Shown: positions 1 to 8,220 of the stretch, piece after piece
Position numbering within the stretch: the first letter of the stretch is position 1
How the letters are laid out: each line of letters begins with the position of its first letter
Assembly (NCBI GenBank): GCA_030348385.1
Contig: JAUCFP010000006.1
Location: forward strand, 1,116,001-1,180,000
DNA length: 64,000 bases
Direction of reading: 5' to 3'
Source of the DNA: Cytobacillus sp. NJ13
GTDB taxonomy: Bacteria > Bacillota > Bacilli > Bacillales > Cytobacillaceae
Notes under the pieces: model-generated
The model's database searches: none
Told to the model about the DNA's origin: nothing
Seen by the model: the letters and a program-made list of their open reading frames with translations, nothing else
Position numbers and translations under genes: made by a program

Positions 1-272
1 TTCTAGGCGACGAGCCTGTTGCGAGCCTGGATCCGGGAACTTCAGACCGGATATTCAGCCTTCTTCAGGAGATGCATGAGAGGCATAAGCTTCAAACCAT
101 TATAAATGTCCATGATGTTCAGTTAGCTAAACGTTATGCAACCCGCATTATCGCTTTAAAAGATGGGGAAGTCGTTTTTGATGATAAACCAGAGCAGTTT
201 ACAGACGATATGTATGTATTTACATATGATGCAGAAAGTTATGGCGAAAAGTCATATATCCGTTCAACTTAG
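1..272 (+). CDS. Phosphonate-type ABC transporter ATP-binding protein, 3' end only
   Basis: The frame is open from base 3 to the stop at 272; the start lies outside the window. The first residues read GDEPVASLDP, the Walker B/D-loop segment typical of PhnC-like ATPases, followed at about residues 33-50 by an H-loop region (NVHDVQLAKRYATRI) and the usual 'I-A-L-K-D-G-E-V-V-F-D' strand. It would energise import of phosphonate or a related anion at the membrane. The permease gene normally following phnC is absent; a polysaccharide deacetylase comes next. The general ABC ATPase call is firm; the phosphonate assignment rests on the VASLDP signature and is less sure. Confidence 0.75.
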   Translation, partial: LGDEPVASLDPGTSDRIFSLLQEMHERHKLQTIINVHDVQLAKRYATRIIALKDGEVVFDDKPEQFTDDMYVFTYDAESYGEKSYIRST

Positions 273-289
273 ATAAGGAGGCAGAGGAA

Positions 290-307
290 ATGGCCAATTG
301 TCCATGA
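290..307 (+). other. Five-codon leader ORF in frame with the deacetylase
   Basis: ATG at 290 follows AAGGAGG (275-281) with normal spacing, then reads MANCP and stops at TGA 305-307. The next codon but one is the GTG at 311, in the same frame as the deacetylase. Either it is the true deacetylase N terminus interrupted by a stop codon, or a tiny coupling ORF. Confidence 0.6.
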
Positions 308-310
308 GTA

Positions 311-922
311 GTGGATAGCTCGAACGTCGTGTACGTTTCGAATGACCCTGATATCAAACTATTTAATGAGGGCCATATATCGAAGAAAACAGTGGTGTTG
401 ACCTTTGATGATGGACCAGGAAGAGTTCTTCCGGAAATATTGGATATCTTGAAGAAAGAGAATGTTCCAGCTGTATTCTTCTGGCAATCCAGGCTTTTAT
501 ACCCTCAGCGTCCGTGGAAAAGAGTCATGGAAGAAGGTCATCAGATAGGCACTCACTCTTCAAAGCATTCCAACTATGTTAAATTAACTCCAAATGAACA
601 AATCCAGGACCTCCTCAACAGCAAAACTAAGATTGAGTCGATCATCGGCCAGGGAGTAAAGCTTTTCCGGCCCCCATTTGGGCAGTACAATGAACACACT
701 ATAACTGCAGCCAAACAGCTTGGTCTAACAACCATCATGTGGAGAATCTCGTCAATGGACTGGGAGCTTAAAGAACAGCCTGAACAAATAATCGCAAACG
801 TTGTAGAGAACCTGGAAGACGGAGCGATCATTCTTTTGCATGAATTAGCCCAGACTGTTGAAGCTCTTCCTGGTTTAATTGCTGAGATCCGAAATAAAGG
901 CTATGAATTCAGTTTGCTCTAA
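311..922 (+). CDS. Polysaccharide deacetylase (NodB domain), probable nonsense or reinitiation case
   Basis: Carbohydrate esterase family 4 / NodB homology domain, which removes acetyl groups from peptidoglycan, chitin-like or other polysaccharides. Visible motifs are TFDDGPG (residues 30-36), GTHSSKHSN (metal-binding His pair), RPPFGQYN and the terminal LLHE. No signal peptide is seen, so it may be cytoplasmic or N-terminally truncated. The best ribosome-binding site (AAGGAGG, 275-281) serves an ATG at 290, but that frame hits TGA at 305 after five codons and then continues in the same frame into this gene. Translation would need to restart at GTG 311, which lacks its own good site. It may be a recent nonsense pseudogene or be translated by coupling. 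Confidence 0.8.
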   Translation: MDSSNVVYVSNDPDIKLFNEGHISKKTVVLTFDDGPGRVLPEILDILKKENVPAVFFWQSRLLYPQRPWKRVMEEGHQIGTHSSKHSNYVKLTPNEQIQDLLNSKTKIESIIGQGVKLFRPPFGQYNEHTITAAKQLGLTTIMWRISSMDWELKEQPEQIIANVVENLEDGAIILLHELAQTVEALPGLIAEIRNKGYEFSLL

Positions 923-950
923 AAGTATCCTTGTGCAGGATACTTTTTTT
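921..950 (+). terminator. Intrinsic terminator after the deacetylase
   Basis: Inverted repeat AAGTATCC / GGATACTT with a 6-base loop followed by a run of T. It separates the deacetylase from the kinase-like gene. Confidence 0.85.
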
Positions 951-1033
951 GTGCAGTGAAAAAAGCAGTATTTTTTTAAAAGCAGATTGATATATATTGT
1001 GAGGTAGGATGTCTATTAAGGAGGAGCGCCAGC

Positions 1034-1969
1034 TTGTTTACTAATATTGTGACTGCAAACGGTACTCTAAATGACCGTTACATTTTAAGAAGAGAGAATT
1101 TATATCAGGGAGCGAACGGCCGGTTTGTCGAGCGCTTTTTTATTGATGCGTCAAAAAGCTATATTTTCAAACCGCTGACAAACAATTCTCAGCTTGGAAA
1201 AGAAGTATGGATTTTCGAAAATGTACTGGTGGGACTCCCGCTAAATTTTCCAAAAATCCTGTCGTACTCCGTTCAAAACAATCTAAGCAATAATTGGATT
1301 ATTTTAGAGGACCTTGGCACCATCACACATACTTTTGATCCTACTATTGCACTGGAACTAACTGCATTAATGGCCAAATGGCACTCTCTGCCCGCTGAGC
1401 GGTTTTCCAATACACCGCTGAAAGGTCCTAAACCGCCTATTGAGGAAATGGCAGCCCATATTCTGCAGAACAAAGAGAAAGTTTTTACTATTTTTAAGTT
1501 ACATAATGTTTCAGAGCGTTTAAGCAATATCATCTTCAGCACATTTACCAGTAAACCCTTTTCCGCTTTGAAGGTTCTTTGCCATGGGGATTTGCACCAG
1601 GGGAATTTTGGTTATGCTGGCGATAAGACAGTGGTTCTGGACTGGGAACATTGCCACTTGAACACACCTCTTTGGGATTTGTTCCATTTAATTGATATTT
1701 CACATCCGGATTTCTCTAAGCCTAATACCCATACTCTGCGAAATCTGATTCTGGACTGTTATAGTGAAGAATTTCAAATTTCTCCACCTGAAAGGGAAAA
1801 ATTCAAACAGGAATATTATTTGTTTTCAGCTGTTTTTTCAGTTTGGATGATGTTGTTAATACAATCTGATTTGGACAATGAGAAAGCGAAGTGGACTCCA
1901 GAACAGCTGTCGAGGCAATTAAAAGAGACCATACGCAATCTTGTTGAATGTGCCGAAGAAATAATTTAG
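1034..1969 (+). CDS. Aminoglycoside/choline kinase-like phosphotransferase (APH family)
   Basis: A 311-residue protein kinase-like-fold phosphotransferase; substrate unknown. The catalytic loop CHGDLHQGNFG (about residues 186-196) is the Brenner-type HGDxxxxN motif, followed by VVLDWEHC, which supplies the Mg-binding Asp. TTG at 1034 is chosen because AAGGAGGAG sits 8 bases upstream. The N-terminal region is hydrophilic and there is no signal peptide, so it is cytoplasmic. It is transcribed alone, between the deacetylase terminator and htpG. Family members modify sugars, homoserine, choline or antibiotics; nothing here identifies the acceptor, and antibiotic resistance should not be assumed. 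Confidence 0.8.
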   Translation: MFTNIVTANGTLNDRYILRRENLYQGANGRFVERFFIDASKSYIFKPLTNNSQLGKEVWIFENVLVGLPLNFPKILSYSVQNNLSNNWIILEDLGTITHTFDPTIALELTALMAKWHSLPAERFSNTPLKGPKPPIEEMAAHILQNKEKVFTIFKLHNVSERLSNIIFSTFTSKPFSALKVLCHGDLHQGNFGYAGDKTVVLDWEHCHLNTPLWDLFHLIDISHPDFSKPNTHTLRNLILDCYSEEFQISPPEREKFKQEYYLFSAVFSVWMMLLIQSDLDNEKAKWTPEQLSRQLKETIRNLVECAEEII

Positions 1970-2028
1970 AACGAAAGTCAGTTCATCCTGATTGACACAA
2001 ATTAACTAATATGATATTTAATTATTGT

Positions 2029-2055
2029 TTAGCACTCTTAAGGTTTAAGTGCTAA
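2029..2055. promoter_or_regulatory. CIRCE operator (HrcA-binding site) upstream of htpG
   Basis: TTAGCACTC, then 9 bases, then AAGTGCTAA. This matches the CIRCE consensus TTAGCACTC-N9-GAGTGCTAA with one mismatch (A for G at the first base of the right arm). It lies 33 bases before the htpG start, suggesting heat-shock control by HrcA. Confidence 0.85.
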
Positions 2056-2087
2056 TGTAATGAAAATTTGAAAGGGGAGAGATTAAC

Positions 2088-3965
2088 TTGGAAACAAAAC
2101 AGTTTCAGGCAGAATCCAAAAGATTATTGGAAATGATGATCAATTCCATTTACTCTCAAAGAGAAGTGTTCCTGAGGGAGCTTATTTCCAACAGCAGTGA
2201 TGCTATCGATAAGATCTACTACAAAGCACTTACAGATGATTCCTTAACGTTTGACAAAGATAGTTACTACATAAAGGTCGTTCCTGATAAAGGAAACAGA
2301 ACATTAACAATCAAAGATACCGGTATTGGAATGTCAAAAGAAGAGCTGGAAAACAATCTTGGTGTCATTGCCAAAAGCGGTTCTCTGGCTTTTAAGAAGG
2401 AAAATGAGATTAAAGAGGGCCATGATATTATTGGCCAATTTGGAGTAGGATTTTATGCGGCATTCATGGTCGCTGATGTTGTAACAGTAATCAGCAAAGC
2501 CCTTGGCAGTGAGCAGGCGTACAAATGGGAATCCCATGGGGCGGAAGGATATACGATTACGCCATGTGAAAAAGAGGCAGTCGGTACTGATATTATTCTT
2601 AAAATTAAAGAAAATACGGAAGATGAAAGCTTTGATGAATACCTCGAAGAGTACCGCTTAAAGTCCATTATAAAAAAATACTCAGACTTCATCCGCTATC
2701 CAATTAAAATGGATGCAGCAATCAAAGAACCAAAAGAAGACGCTGAGAATGAGTATGAAGAAATCACCGAAGAGCAGATCATCAATAGCATGGTTCCGAT
2801 TTGGCGGAAAAATAAGAGTGAACTGACAGACGAAGATTATGAAAAATTTTATCAGGAGAAGCATTATGGCTTTGACAAGCCGGTAAAGCATATCCATATT
2901 AATGTGGATGGCACAATCCGCTATAATGCGATTTTATATATTCCTGAGAATATTCCATTTGATTATTATTCAAAGGAATATGAAAAAGGGCTCGAGCTTT
3001 ATTCAAATGGCGTATTAATTATGAATAAGTGTGGAGACCTTCTGCCTGATTTTTTCAGCTTTGTAAAAGGGATGGTGGACTCTGAAGATTTATCGCTTAA
3101 CATTTCAAGGGAAATGCTTCAGCACGATCGGCAGCTGAAGCTCATTGCGAAAAACATCAGCAAAAAGATTAAAAACGAACTTCAAAGTCTGATGAAAAAT
3201 GAGCGGGAAAAATATGAACAATTTTATAATTCTTTTGGAAGACAATTAAAATATGGTGTATACAGCGAGTTTGGAACCCATAAAGAAATGCTCCAGGATT
3301 TACTGATGTTCTATTCTTCAAAAGAAAAGAAATTGGCATCACTTGATGAATATATATCAAGGATGAAGGATGACCAGAAATATATTTATTACGCAGCTGG
3401 AGAGTCACATGAAAGAATAGAAAAGCTTCCACAAACTGAACTTGTGGCTGATAAGGGTTATGAAATCCTGTACTTTACAGAAGATATTGACGAGTTTGCC
3501 ATTAAGATGCTTATGAACTATAAAGAAAAGGAATTTAAGTCTGTCTCAAGCGGCGATCTCGGCATAGAGAATGAGGATGAAAAGTTATCAGAATCAGAAG
3601 AAAAAGAACATAAGGAATTGTTCAGCAGCATGAAGGAAATTTTATCAGGAAAAGTGACTGATGTCCGAATTTCCAAAAGGCTTAAAAGCCACCCGGTTTG
3701 CCTGACAGCTGATGGAGAAGTTACCATTGAAATGGAGAAAGTCCTAAGCAGCATGCCTGACAATCAAGACGTAAAAGCGAACAAGGTTTTGGAAATCAAT
3801 TCAAACCATGAAGTCTTCCAAGCCTTAAAAAATGCTTTGGAAAATGATAGAGAAAAATTATATTTATATACAAACATCCTATATAACCAGGCGCTGCTGA
3901 TAGAAGGCCTTCCAATTAGTGATCCTGTGGAATTTACGAATGATATCTGCAAAGTAATGGTCTAA
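2088..3965 (+). CDS. htpG: Molecular chaperone HtpG (Hsp90 family)
   Basis: A full-length 625-residue bacterial Hsp90, which folds and matures client proteins in the cytoplasm using ATP. The N-terminal GHKL ATPase domain carries [12 protein letters not shown] (N-box), DTGIGM and [11 protein letters not shown]. The middle domain follows with [10 protein letters not shown], and a dimerisation domain ends the protein. TTG 2088 is preceded by AAAGGGGAG. The CIRCE element just upstream indicates HrcA control; from memory htpG of B. subtilis is not a CIRCE gene, so the regulation differs. A strong terminator follows at 3980. Confidence 0.97.
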   Translation: METKQFQAESKRLLEMMINSIYSQREVFLRELISNSSDAIDKIYYKALTDDSLTFDKDSYYIKVVPDKGNRTLTIKDTGIGMSKEELENNLGVIAKSGSLAFKKENEIKEGHDIIGQFGVGFYAAFMVADVVTVISKALGSEQAYKWESHGAEGYTITPCEKEAVGTDIILKIKENTEDESFDEYLEEYRLKSIIKKYSDFIRYPIKMDAAIKEPKEDAENEYEEITEEQIINSMVPIWRKNKSELTDEDYEKFYQEKHYGFDKPVKHIHINVDGTIRYNAILYIPENIPFDYYSKEYEKGLELYSNGVLIMNKCGDLLPDFFSFVKGMVDSEDLSLNISREMLQHDRQLKLIAKNISKKIKNELQSLMKNEREKYEQFYNSFGRQLKYGVYSEFGTHKEMLQDLLMFYSSKEKKLASLDEYISRMKDDQKYIYYAAGESHERIEKLPQTELVADKGYEILYFTEDIDEFAIKMLMNYKEKEFKSVSSGDLGIENEDEKLSESEEKEHKELFSSMKEILSGKVTDVRISKRLKSHPVCLTADGEVTIEMEKVLSSMPDNQDVKANKVLEINSNHEVFQALKNALENDREKLYLYTNILYNQALLIEGLPISDPVEFTNDICKVMV

Positions 3966-3979
3966 TATATACATTTCAA

Positions 3980-4009
3980 CAGTCCAATATAAATGGGCTG
4001 TTTTTTTTT
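3980..4009 (+). terminator. Intrinsic terminator after htpG
   Basis: Stem CAGTCCA / TGGGCTG (one G-T pair) followed by nine or more T residues. Confidence 0.85.
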
Positions 4010-4018
4010 GTTATTTGT

Positions 4019-4051
4019 TTAGCACTGCCAAAGGAATATTTTATGTGCTAA
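4019..4051. promoter_or_regulatory. CIRCE-like inverted repeat with abnormal spacer
   Basis: TTAGCACTG and ATGTGCTAA arms resemble CIRCE half-sites but are separated by 15 bases instead of 9. It sits between htpG and the DUF2512 gene. The altered spacing makes HrcA binding doubtful; it may be a decayed copy of the htpG operator. Confidence 0.3.
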
Positions 4052-4082
4052 TAAACACACTAAGCAGTAAAGGAGGAGTGTT

Positions 4083-4532
4083 ATGCTGCATAGCAAGGGA
4101 ATATTGCTGAAATTTATGGCCTGTCTTGTCCTTTTCTATATTATTCTTGGCAAAAGGTTCGGCATGAGCTTTGAAAATATATTTATTATTACAGCCTTGC
4201 TTGTGATCACCTCATATATATTGGGTGATATGCTGATACTTCGCCGGACAAATAATGCAGTGGCAGTCATTGCTGATTTCGGCTGGGCTTTTTTGCTCAT
4301 ATGGTTTTTGAGCTCTATTTTAACACTTCAAGATGAACCATTAGCATGTCATTCTGCAGCTTTCGGATCAGCCATATTTGAGTATGCATTCCATTTATAT
4401 CTCGTAAGAAATTTGGCTGAAACAAGAGCAGAAAATGGCTCTATAAGCCATGGGAACCTTCGATATAATATTGAAAATTCCAATGACCTAACTCCCCTAA
4501 AACCAGATGGGCGAAGCAGTGAAGGTCATTAA
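4083..4532 (+). CDS. DUF2512 (YndM-like) small membrane protein
   Basis: 149 residues with four predicted membrane segments: about residues 9-25, 31-49, 59-79 and a shorter one near 88-107, then a hydrophilic tail rich in Asn and Asp. The pattern LGDMLILRRTNN followed by AVIADFGWAFLL is the recognisable core of the DUF2512/YndM family found in spore formers. Function is unknown. ATG 4083 follows AAAGGAGGAG. It lies between htpG and a small cytoplasmic protein, with no obvious terminator between it and the next gene, so the two may be co-transcribed. Confidence 0.75.
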   Translation: MLHSKGILLKFMACLVLFYIILGKRFGMSFENIFIITALLVITSYILGDMLILRRTNNAVAVIADFGWAFLLIWFLSSILTLQDEPLACHSAAFGSAIFEYAFHLYLVRNLAETRAENGSISHGNLRYNIENSNDLTPLKPDGRSSEGH

Positions 4533-4564
4533 TCCATTCTAAAATTTTTGAGAAGGAGATTAAC

Positions 4565-4906
4565 ATGTCTGTTTTCGTTTACCAAACATTTGAAGTGAAG
4601 CAGGATAATTTTGTTGAGGCTTTAAAAAATCTGAGGATGATCCAAGGCTATCGGAACGAAAATTACCAGCACAAGGTTGAGCTATTATCGCCAATTTCAG
4701 GAGATGATCATACATATGCTTTTCTTTCCACATATGAAGGTCTTGCTGAGATGGAACTGCAAAACAAAAAGATGTTTGAAGATGAGGAATACAAAAAACT
4801 GATCGAGCAATTCTTCCTTGAGGATATTGTCCAAGGGAGCATGCATACTCAGTTATTCAGATCTGTAACAGGATTAAAAAACGACAGTTCTGAGAAGAAG
4901 AAATAA
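4565..4906 (+). CDS. Uncharacterised 113-residue protein, possibly a dimeric alpha/beta-barrel
   Basis: I do not recognise the family securely. The chain alternates short strands and amphipathic helices (VFVYQTFEVK, then FVEALKNLRMI, then TYAFLSTYEGLAEME) in the order typical of small antibiotic-monooxygenase or NIPSNAP-like ferredoxin folds. No membrane segment or signal peptide; the C terminus is Lys/Glu-rich. Start ATG 4565 follows GAAGGAGAT. It is 32 bases downstream of the DUF2512 gene and ends before a terminator. Confidence 0.6.
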   Translation: MSVFVYQTFEVKQDNFVEALKNLRMIQGYRNENYQHKVELLSPISGDDHTYAFLSTYEGLAEMELQNKKMFEDEEYKKLIEQFFLEDIVQGSMHTQLFRSVTGLKNDSSEKKK

Positions 4907-4939
4907 GTACTAATGGCAAAGTCCATGAAATTAAACGGA

Positions 4940-4972
4940 GGCCGATCATTACCTGAATCGGCTTGTTTTTTT
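4940..4972 (+). terminator. Intrinsic terminator
   Basis: GCCGAT / ATCGGC stem with a 10-base loop, then TTGTTTTTTT. Confidence 0.85.
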
Positions 4973-5016
4973 GCAAAAAAGCAACAGAACAAAAGATATA
5001 AAGAGGGAGGTACACC

Positions 5017-6381
5017 ATGGATTTTTTTCTTCCCAGCGGCAATTCCTCAAAGGAAAGTGAATCCGGTGATTTAAAATGGTGGCAACTATCTCTAATTGGA
5101 GTAGGCTGTACGATCGGGACCGGTTTCTTTCTCGGATCTGCCATCGGAATCAAGATTACAGGACCGTCCATTGTATTTTCATTTATATTAGCAGCAATTG
5201 GAACCTATATCGTCTATAATCTTTTAGCTAAAATGACAGCAGAAGACCCCCAGGAAGGATCTTTTTGCTATTATGCCAATAAAGCTTATGGCAAGTGGGC
5301 TGGCTTCAGCTGCGGGTGGAACTACTGGTGCTCAAATATACTAATAATGGGGAGTCAATTAACCGCGCTGTCTATCTTAACAAGATTCTGGCTTCCTCAT
5401 GTGCCACTTTGGGTTTTTGCAGCGGGTTATGCCATTCTTTCCATTATAGTAGTTTTAACAGGAAACAAAGGCTTTGATAAGGTAGAAGACCTCTTTGCCG
5501 TAATTAAGACAGCAGCGATTATTATGTTTATTATCCTGGCAGCTGCTGCATTGGCAGGAGTAATAGATGGAGATGCAAAGCATCCAGGATACCCTGGTAC
5601 TGCTCGCGATTGGTTTCCGGAAGGCTTTAAAGGCTTTTGGTCCTCCTTGATTTATGCTTTTTATGCATATGGAGGGATTGAAGTTATCGGGCTAATGGCC
5701 ACAAGGTTAAAGAAGAAAGAGGATGCACCCAAAGCCGGCATTATCATGCTTATTGTTCTTGTCATTATCTATGTCATTTCCCTTGGCTTAACCGTATATA
5801 TGGCATCACATGGAGCTTTTAATGAAAAAGAGAGTCCTTTTGTAACTGCAATGGATAACTATAATCTGAACTTCTTCCCGCACGTTTTTAATGCAGCCAT
5901 CATTATTGCCGGATTCTCTACAATGACCGCTTCGCTGTTTGGAGTAACAGCCTTATTGGTTACTTTGGCTAATGATGGCGATGCCCCTGCGGTATTCTCA
6001 AGAAAGATAAAGAAGTGGAAGGACCTGCCTTTGCCGTCGCTGGGGCTTGCTACAGCCGGTTTAATTGCATCAATCGTAACCGCCTTACTGCTGCCGGGCA
6101 AAATATATGAGTATATAACTACTGCTGCTGGTATATTAATTTTATTCAATTGGTCATTCATCATCATTTCAGCTCTGCGGATTCTGGAAATTAAGCTGTT
6201 AGGAAAGATAATAGCTGCTGCGGGATTGCTTCTGATCCTGGCTGCGATAAGCGGCACAATACTTGAAAAGTCAATAAGGCTTGGATTTTTTGTCAGTTTA
6301 ATATTTGTAGCATTAATAGCGATCGTGGCCTTAATTATGCAAAAAAAAGTATGGAAAAAAGAAGGCGGGAGCAGCTGTTAA
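5017..6381 (+). CDS. Amino acid permease (APC superfamily)
   Basis: 454 residues with about twelve membrane segments. The first segment holds GVGCTIGTGFFLGS (about residues 28-41), the substrate-binding GTG-type motif of APC transporters, and AIGTYIVYNLLAKM follows. A conserved segment near residues 205-225 (YAFYAYGGIEVIGLMA) is also typical. It probably imports an amino acid by proton symport at the cytoplasmic membrane; the substrate cannot be read from sequence. ATG 5017 follows GAGGGAGG. It stands alone between two terminators. Confidence 0.88.
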   Translation: MDFFLPSGNSSKESESGDLKWWQLSLIGVGCTIGTGFFLGSAIGIKITGPSIVFSFILAAIGTYIVYNLLAKMTAEDPQEGSFCYYANKAYGKWAGFSCGWNYWCSNILIMGSQLTALSILTRFWLPHVPLWVFAAGYAILSIIVVLTGNKGFDKVEDLFAVIKTAAIIMFIILAAAALAGVIDGDAKHPGYPGTARDWFPEGFKGFWSSLIYAFYAYGGIEVIGLMATRLKKKEDAPKAGIIMLIVLVIIYVISLGLTVYMASHGAFNEKESPFVTAMDNYNLNFFPHVFNAAIIIAGFSTMTASLFGVTALLVTLANDGDAPAVFSRKIKKWKDLPLPSLGLATAGLIASIVTALLLPGKIYEYITTAAGILILFNWSFIIISALRILEIKLLGKIIAAAGLLLILAAISGTILEKSIRLGFFVSLIFVALIAIVALIMQKKVWKKEGGSSC

Positions 6382-6388
6382 CAATAAA

Positions 6389-6430
6389 AAACAAACACCA
6401 GTCCTTCATTTCTGGTGTTTGTTCAATTTT
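6389..6430. terminator. Bidirectional intrinsic terminator
   Basis: AACAAACACCAG / CTGGTGTTTGTT with a 10-base loop. The minus strand has the better T-run, so it can also stop read-through from the DUF421 gene. Confidence 0.75.
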
Positions 6431-6611
6431 ATACGCTGTATCTTATTCACTTTTAAGCAGTCCATAGGCAGACTGTACAAATAAAATTATTAATCATTGC
6501 AAATAATCTCTTTCCTTTATTTAAAATTCCTTTAAAGCATTTGAAAGAATGGGAAAGGGGGCGTACAGATACTTTTTATCTTTTCAAGTCCTGCAGATGA
6601 TGGACAAGCAC

Positions 6612-7469
6612 TTACTTTAAATATGGGGATAATTTCTGAATGATTTGATTCAGCTTTTGATTATTTCTTTCATACATTTCCTGTGCCTTTTTGGAATCAG
6701 TCTGCAGGGAAAACACTTCAAGGTCAGCTGCACACTTTTTTATCATTGCCAAAAGCAGAGGACGCTGCTGTGGTGCAGGAACCTTAAGTGAATCATCAAA
6801 AATATCTACAGTTAATTCTCCATAAGAATCAATTTGACCCAAAAAAATGTTATCAATTGTCAAACCCAGTTTTTCTATCTCCATGTCAAGCCATTTTCTT
6901 GTTTTCCCTGACTCAGCAAGGGGATCGTTTAGAATTTTCCCATCCATAATAACCGTCTGCGGCTCTTTTTCCTGAGGTAAATTCAATTGAAGATCCTTTG
7001 GGGTAAGCGGCTGGTTTTCTTTCTTAAGCATGATGCTTAGATCTCCGCGCGGCTCTAAAACAGCAAACTCCACATCTGCTGTTTTAAAGACATTTTTTTG
7101 GCGAAGCAGGGAGGATAAATCATCAATTGAGTATCTTTCTTTTTTTAAATTATCTTCTAATATTTTCCCATCTTTAATAAAGATTGTTCCTTTTCCTTCA
7201 AAGAAATCACGGAAGCTTTTACTCTTAAGCGAAAGAATATCGGCAAATAATGTAACAAGACCAAAGATCAAAATAGAAAAGATTCCGCTGGCCCAGTGGT
7301 TATCCAGCCCCATTATAATTTCACCGGCTATACTTCCGATTGTAATACCTGATACATATTCAAAAAAGGAAAGCTCTGATATTTGTTTTTTTCCTATCAG
7401 TTTGGTTATAGCAAATAAAACACCTGCGAATAAAATAGAACGCGCACCAATAAGAAGCCATTCAGGCAT
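6612..7469 (-). CDS. DUF421 membrane protein (YetF/YrbG-like)
   Basis: 285 residues: three N-terminal membrane segments (about residues 5-22, 38-55 and 62-80) followed by a cytoplasmic domain containing GTIFIKDGKILEDNL and a C-terminal alpha/beta part with KWLDMEIEKLGL. This is the DUF421 layout. ATG 7469 is preceded by GGAG. Upstream on the same strand are two DUF1657 genes. DUF421 with DUF1657 is known from the mobile spoVA-2mob operon that raises spore heat resistance, but the spoVAC, spoVAD and spoVAEb genes are missing here. Likely expressed during sporulation, by analogy. Confidence 0.85.
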   Translation of the reverse strand: MPEWLLIGARSILFAGVLFAITKLIGKKQISELSFFEYVSGITIGSIAGEIIMGLDNHWASGIFSILIFGLVTLFADILSLKSKSFRDFFEGKGTIFIKDGKILEDNLKKERYSIDDLSSLLRQKNVFKTADVEFAVLEPRGDLSIMLKKENQPLTPKDLQLNLPQEKEPQTVIMDGKILNDPLAESGKTRKWLDMEIEKLGLTIDNIFLGQIDSYGELTVDIFDDSLKVPAPQQRPLLLAMIKKCAADLEVFSLQTDSKKAQEMYERNNQKLNQIIQKLSPYLK

Positions 7470-7489
7470 ATTTTCATCTCCAAGTTCAT

Positions 7490-7696
7490 TTAATTTGGTT
7501 TATATTGGGGTTCCTCAAACTCTATAACCTTTTTCCGGTTTTCAAGATCCGTTTTTATCTCGCTAATCTCGAGCATGGATTCATGAAAAAGGCGCTTTGC
7601 TTCTTCATCCATTGAGGTTAAGGCCAGGTTTGATAACTGTGCTTCTATAGAACGAATTGCTGCAAGACATTGGTTTACATTCGAAGCAATTGTCAT
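7490..7696 (-). CDS. DUF1657 protein (second copy)
   Basis: 68 residues, mostly helical, paralogous to the protein encoded at 7762-7965 (shared N-terminal M-T-x-x-x-x-V-x-Q-x-L pattern and C-terminal EEPQY). A longer frame starts at 7714, but neither ATG has a strong ribosome site; 7696 is preferred because it matches the paralogue's N terminus. Function unknown; the family is associated with spores. It is 20 bases upstream of DUF421 and probably shares its transcript. Confidence 0.75.
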   Translation of the reverse strand: MTIASNVNQCLAAIRSIEAQLSNLALTSMDEEAKRLFHESMLEISEIKTDLENRKKVIEFEEPQYKPN

Positions 7697-7735
7697 AGGG
7701 ATCACACCATTCAAGATAAAATTTAAATTATAATA

Positions 7736-7753
7736 GGGCTGGCATATGCCAGC
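7736..7753. repeat. Perfect 18-base palindrome between the DUF1657 genes
   Basis: GGCTGGCATATGCCAGCC forms an almost loopless hairpin 9 bases beyond the first DUF1657 gene. Its T-tract is poor, so it may attenuate rather than terminate transcription. Confidence 0.6.
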
Positions 7754-7761
7754 CTTAATGT

Positions 7762-7965
7762 CTACTGATTATATTGAGGTTCCTCTTGCTGAATCTCCTG
7801 AAGTCTTGGTTCAAGGCTGTCTATAATTGATTGTGTTTGCTGTGCAGCATTCTGATACAGCTGTTTAGCATTTTGGTTTTCTGTAGCGAGTGCAAACGTT
7901 TCAAAGCTGGCCTGTGCGCTTTTCAAGCCAACAAGAGCTTGCTTTACTTGAGTTCCAACTGTCAT
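7762..7965 (-). CDS. DUF1657 protein (first copy)
   Basis: 67 residues starting MTVGTQVKQALVGLKSAQAS, a helical hairpin-like small protein of the DUF1657 family. ATG 7965 follows AGAAGGAATT. It heads a minus-strand cluster DUF1657 - DUF1657 - DUF421. Members are usually produced in the forespore, often with SpoVA-type proteins; the biochemical role is unknown. Confidence 0.85.
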   Translation of the reverse strand: MTVGTQVKQALVGLKSAQASFETFALATENQNAKQLYQNAAQQTQSIIDSLEPRLQEIQQEEPQYNQ

Positions 7966-8220
7966 CTTTAATTCCTTCTTTCAAATGAGAATGTAACTAC
8001 ACAATGTATTATTACTTTTTATTTAAAGCTTATGTAATAAACTTCATACCAATTTCAGTAAGGTTAAATACAGGGCGGTCCGGATTTCATCTTGGCATGA
8101 CCCGACTGCAAGCTGCCATATTAAAAAAGGGAATACATCCGTTCATTTCCATAATTAAAATTACCATTAGATTAACATCCTATTTATTAGAGCTTAGGAA
8201 AGGAGAAGACCTAAAAAATC

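Noticed and set aside
1034..1969. Aminoglycoside-resistance gene
   Set aside because: Only the general phosphotransferase fold is visible; most such chromosomal genes are unrelated to resistance.
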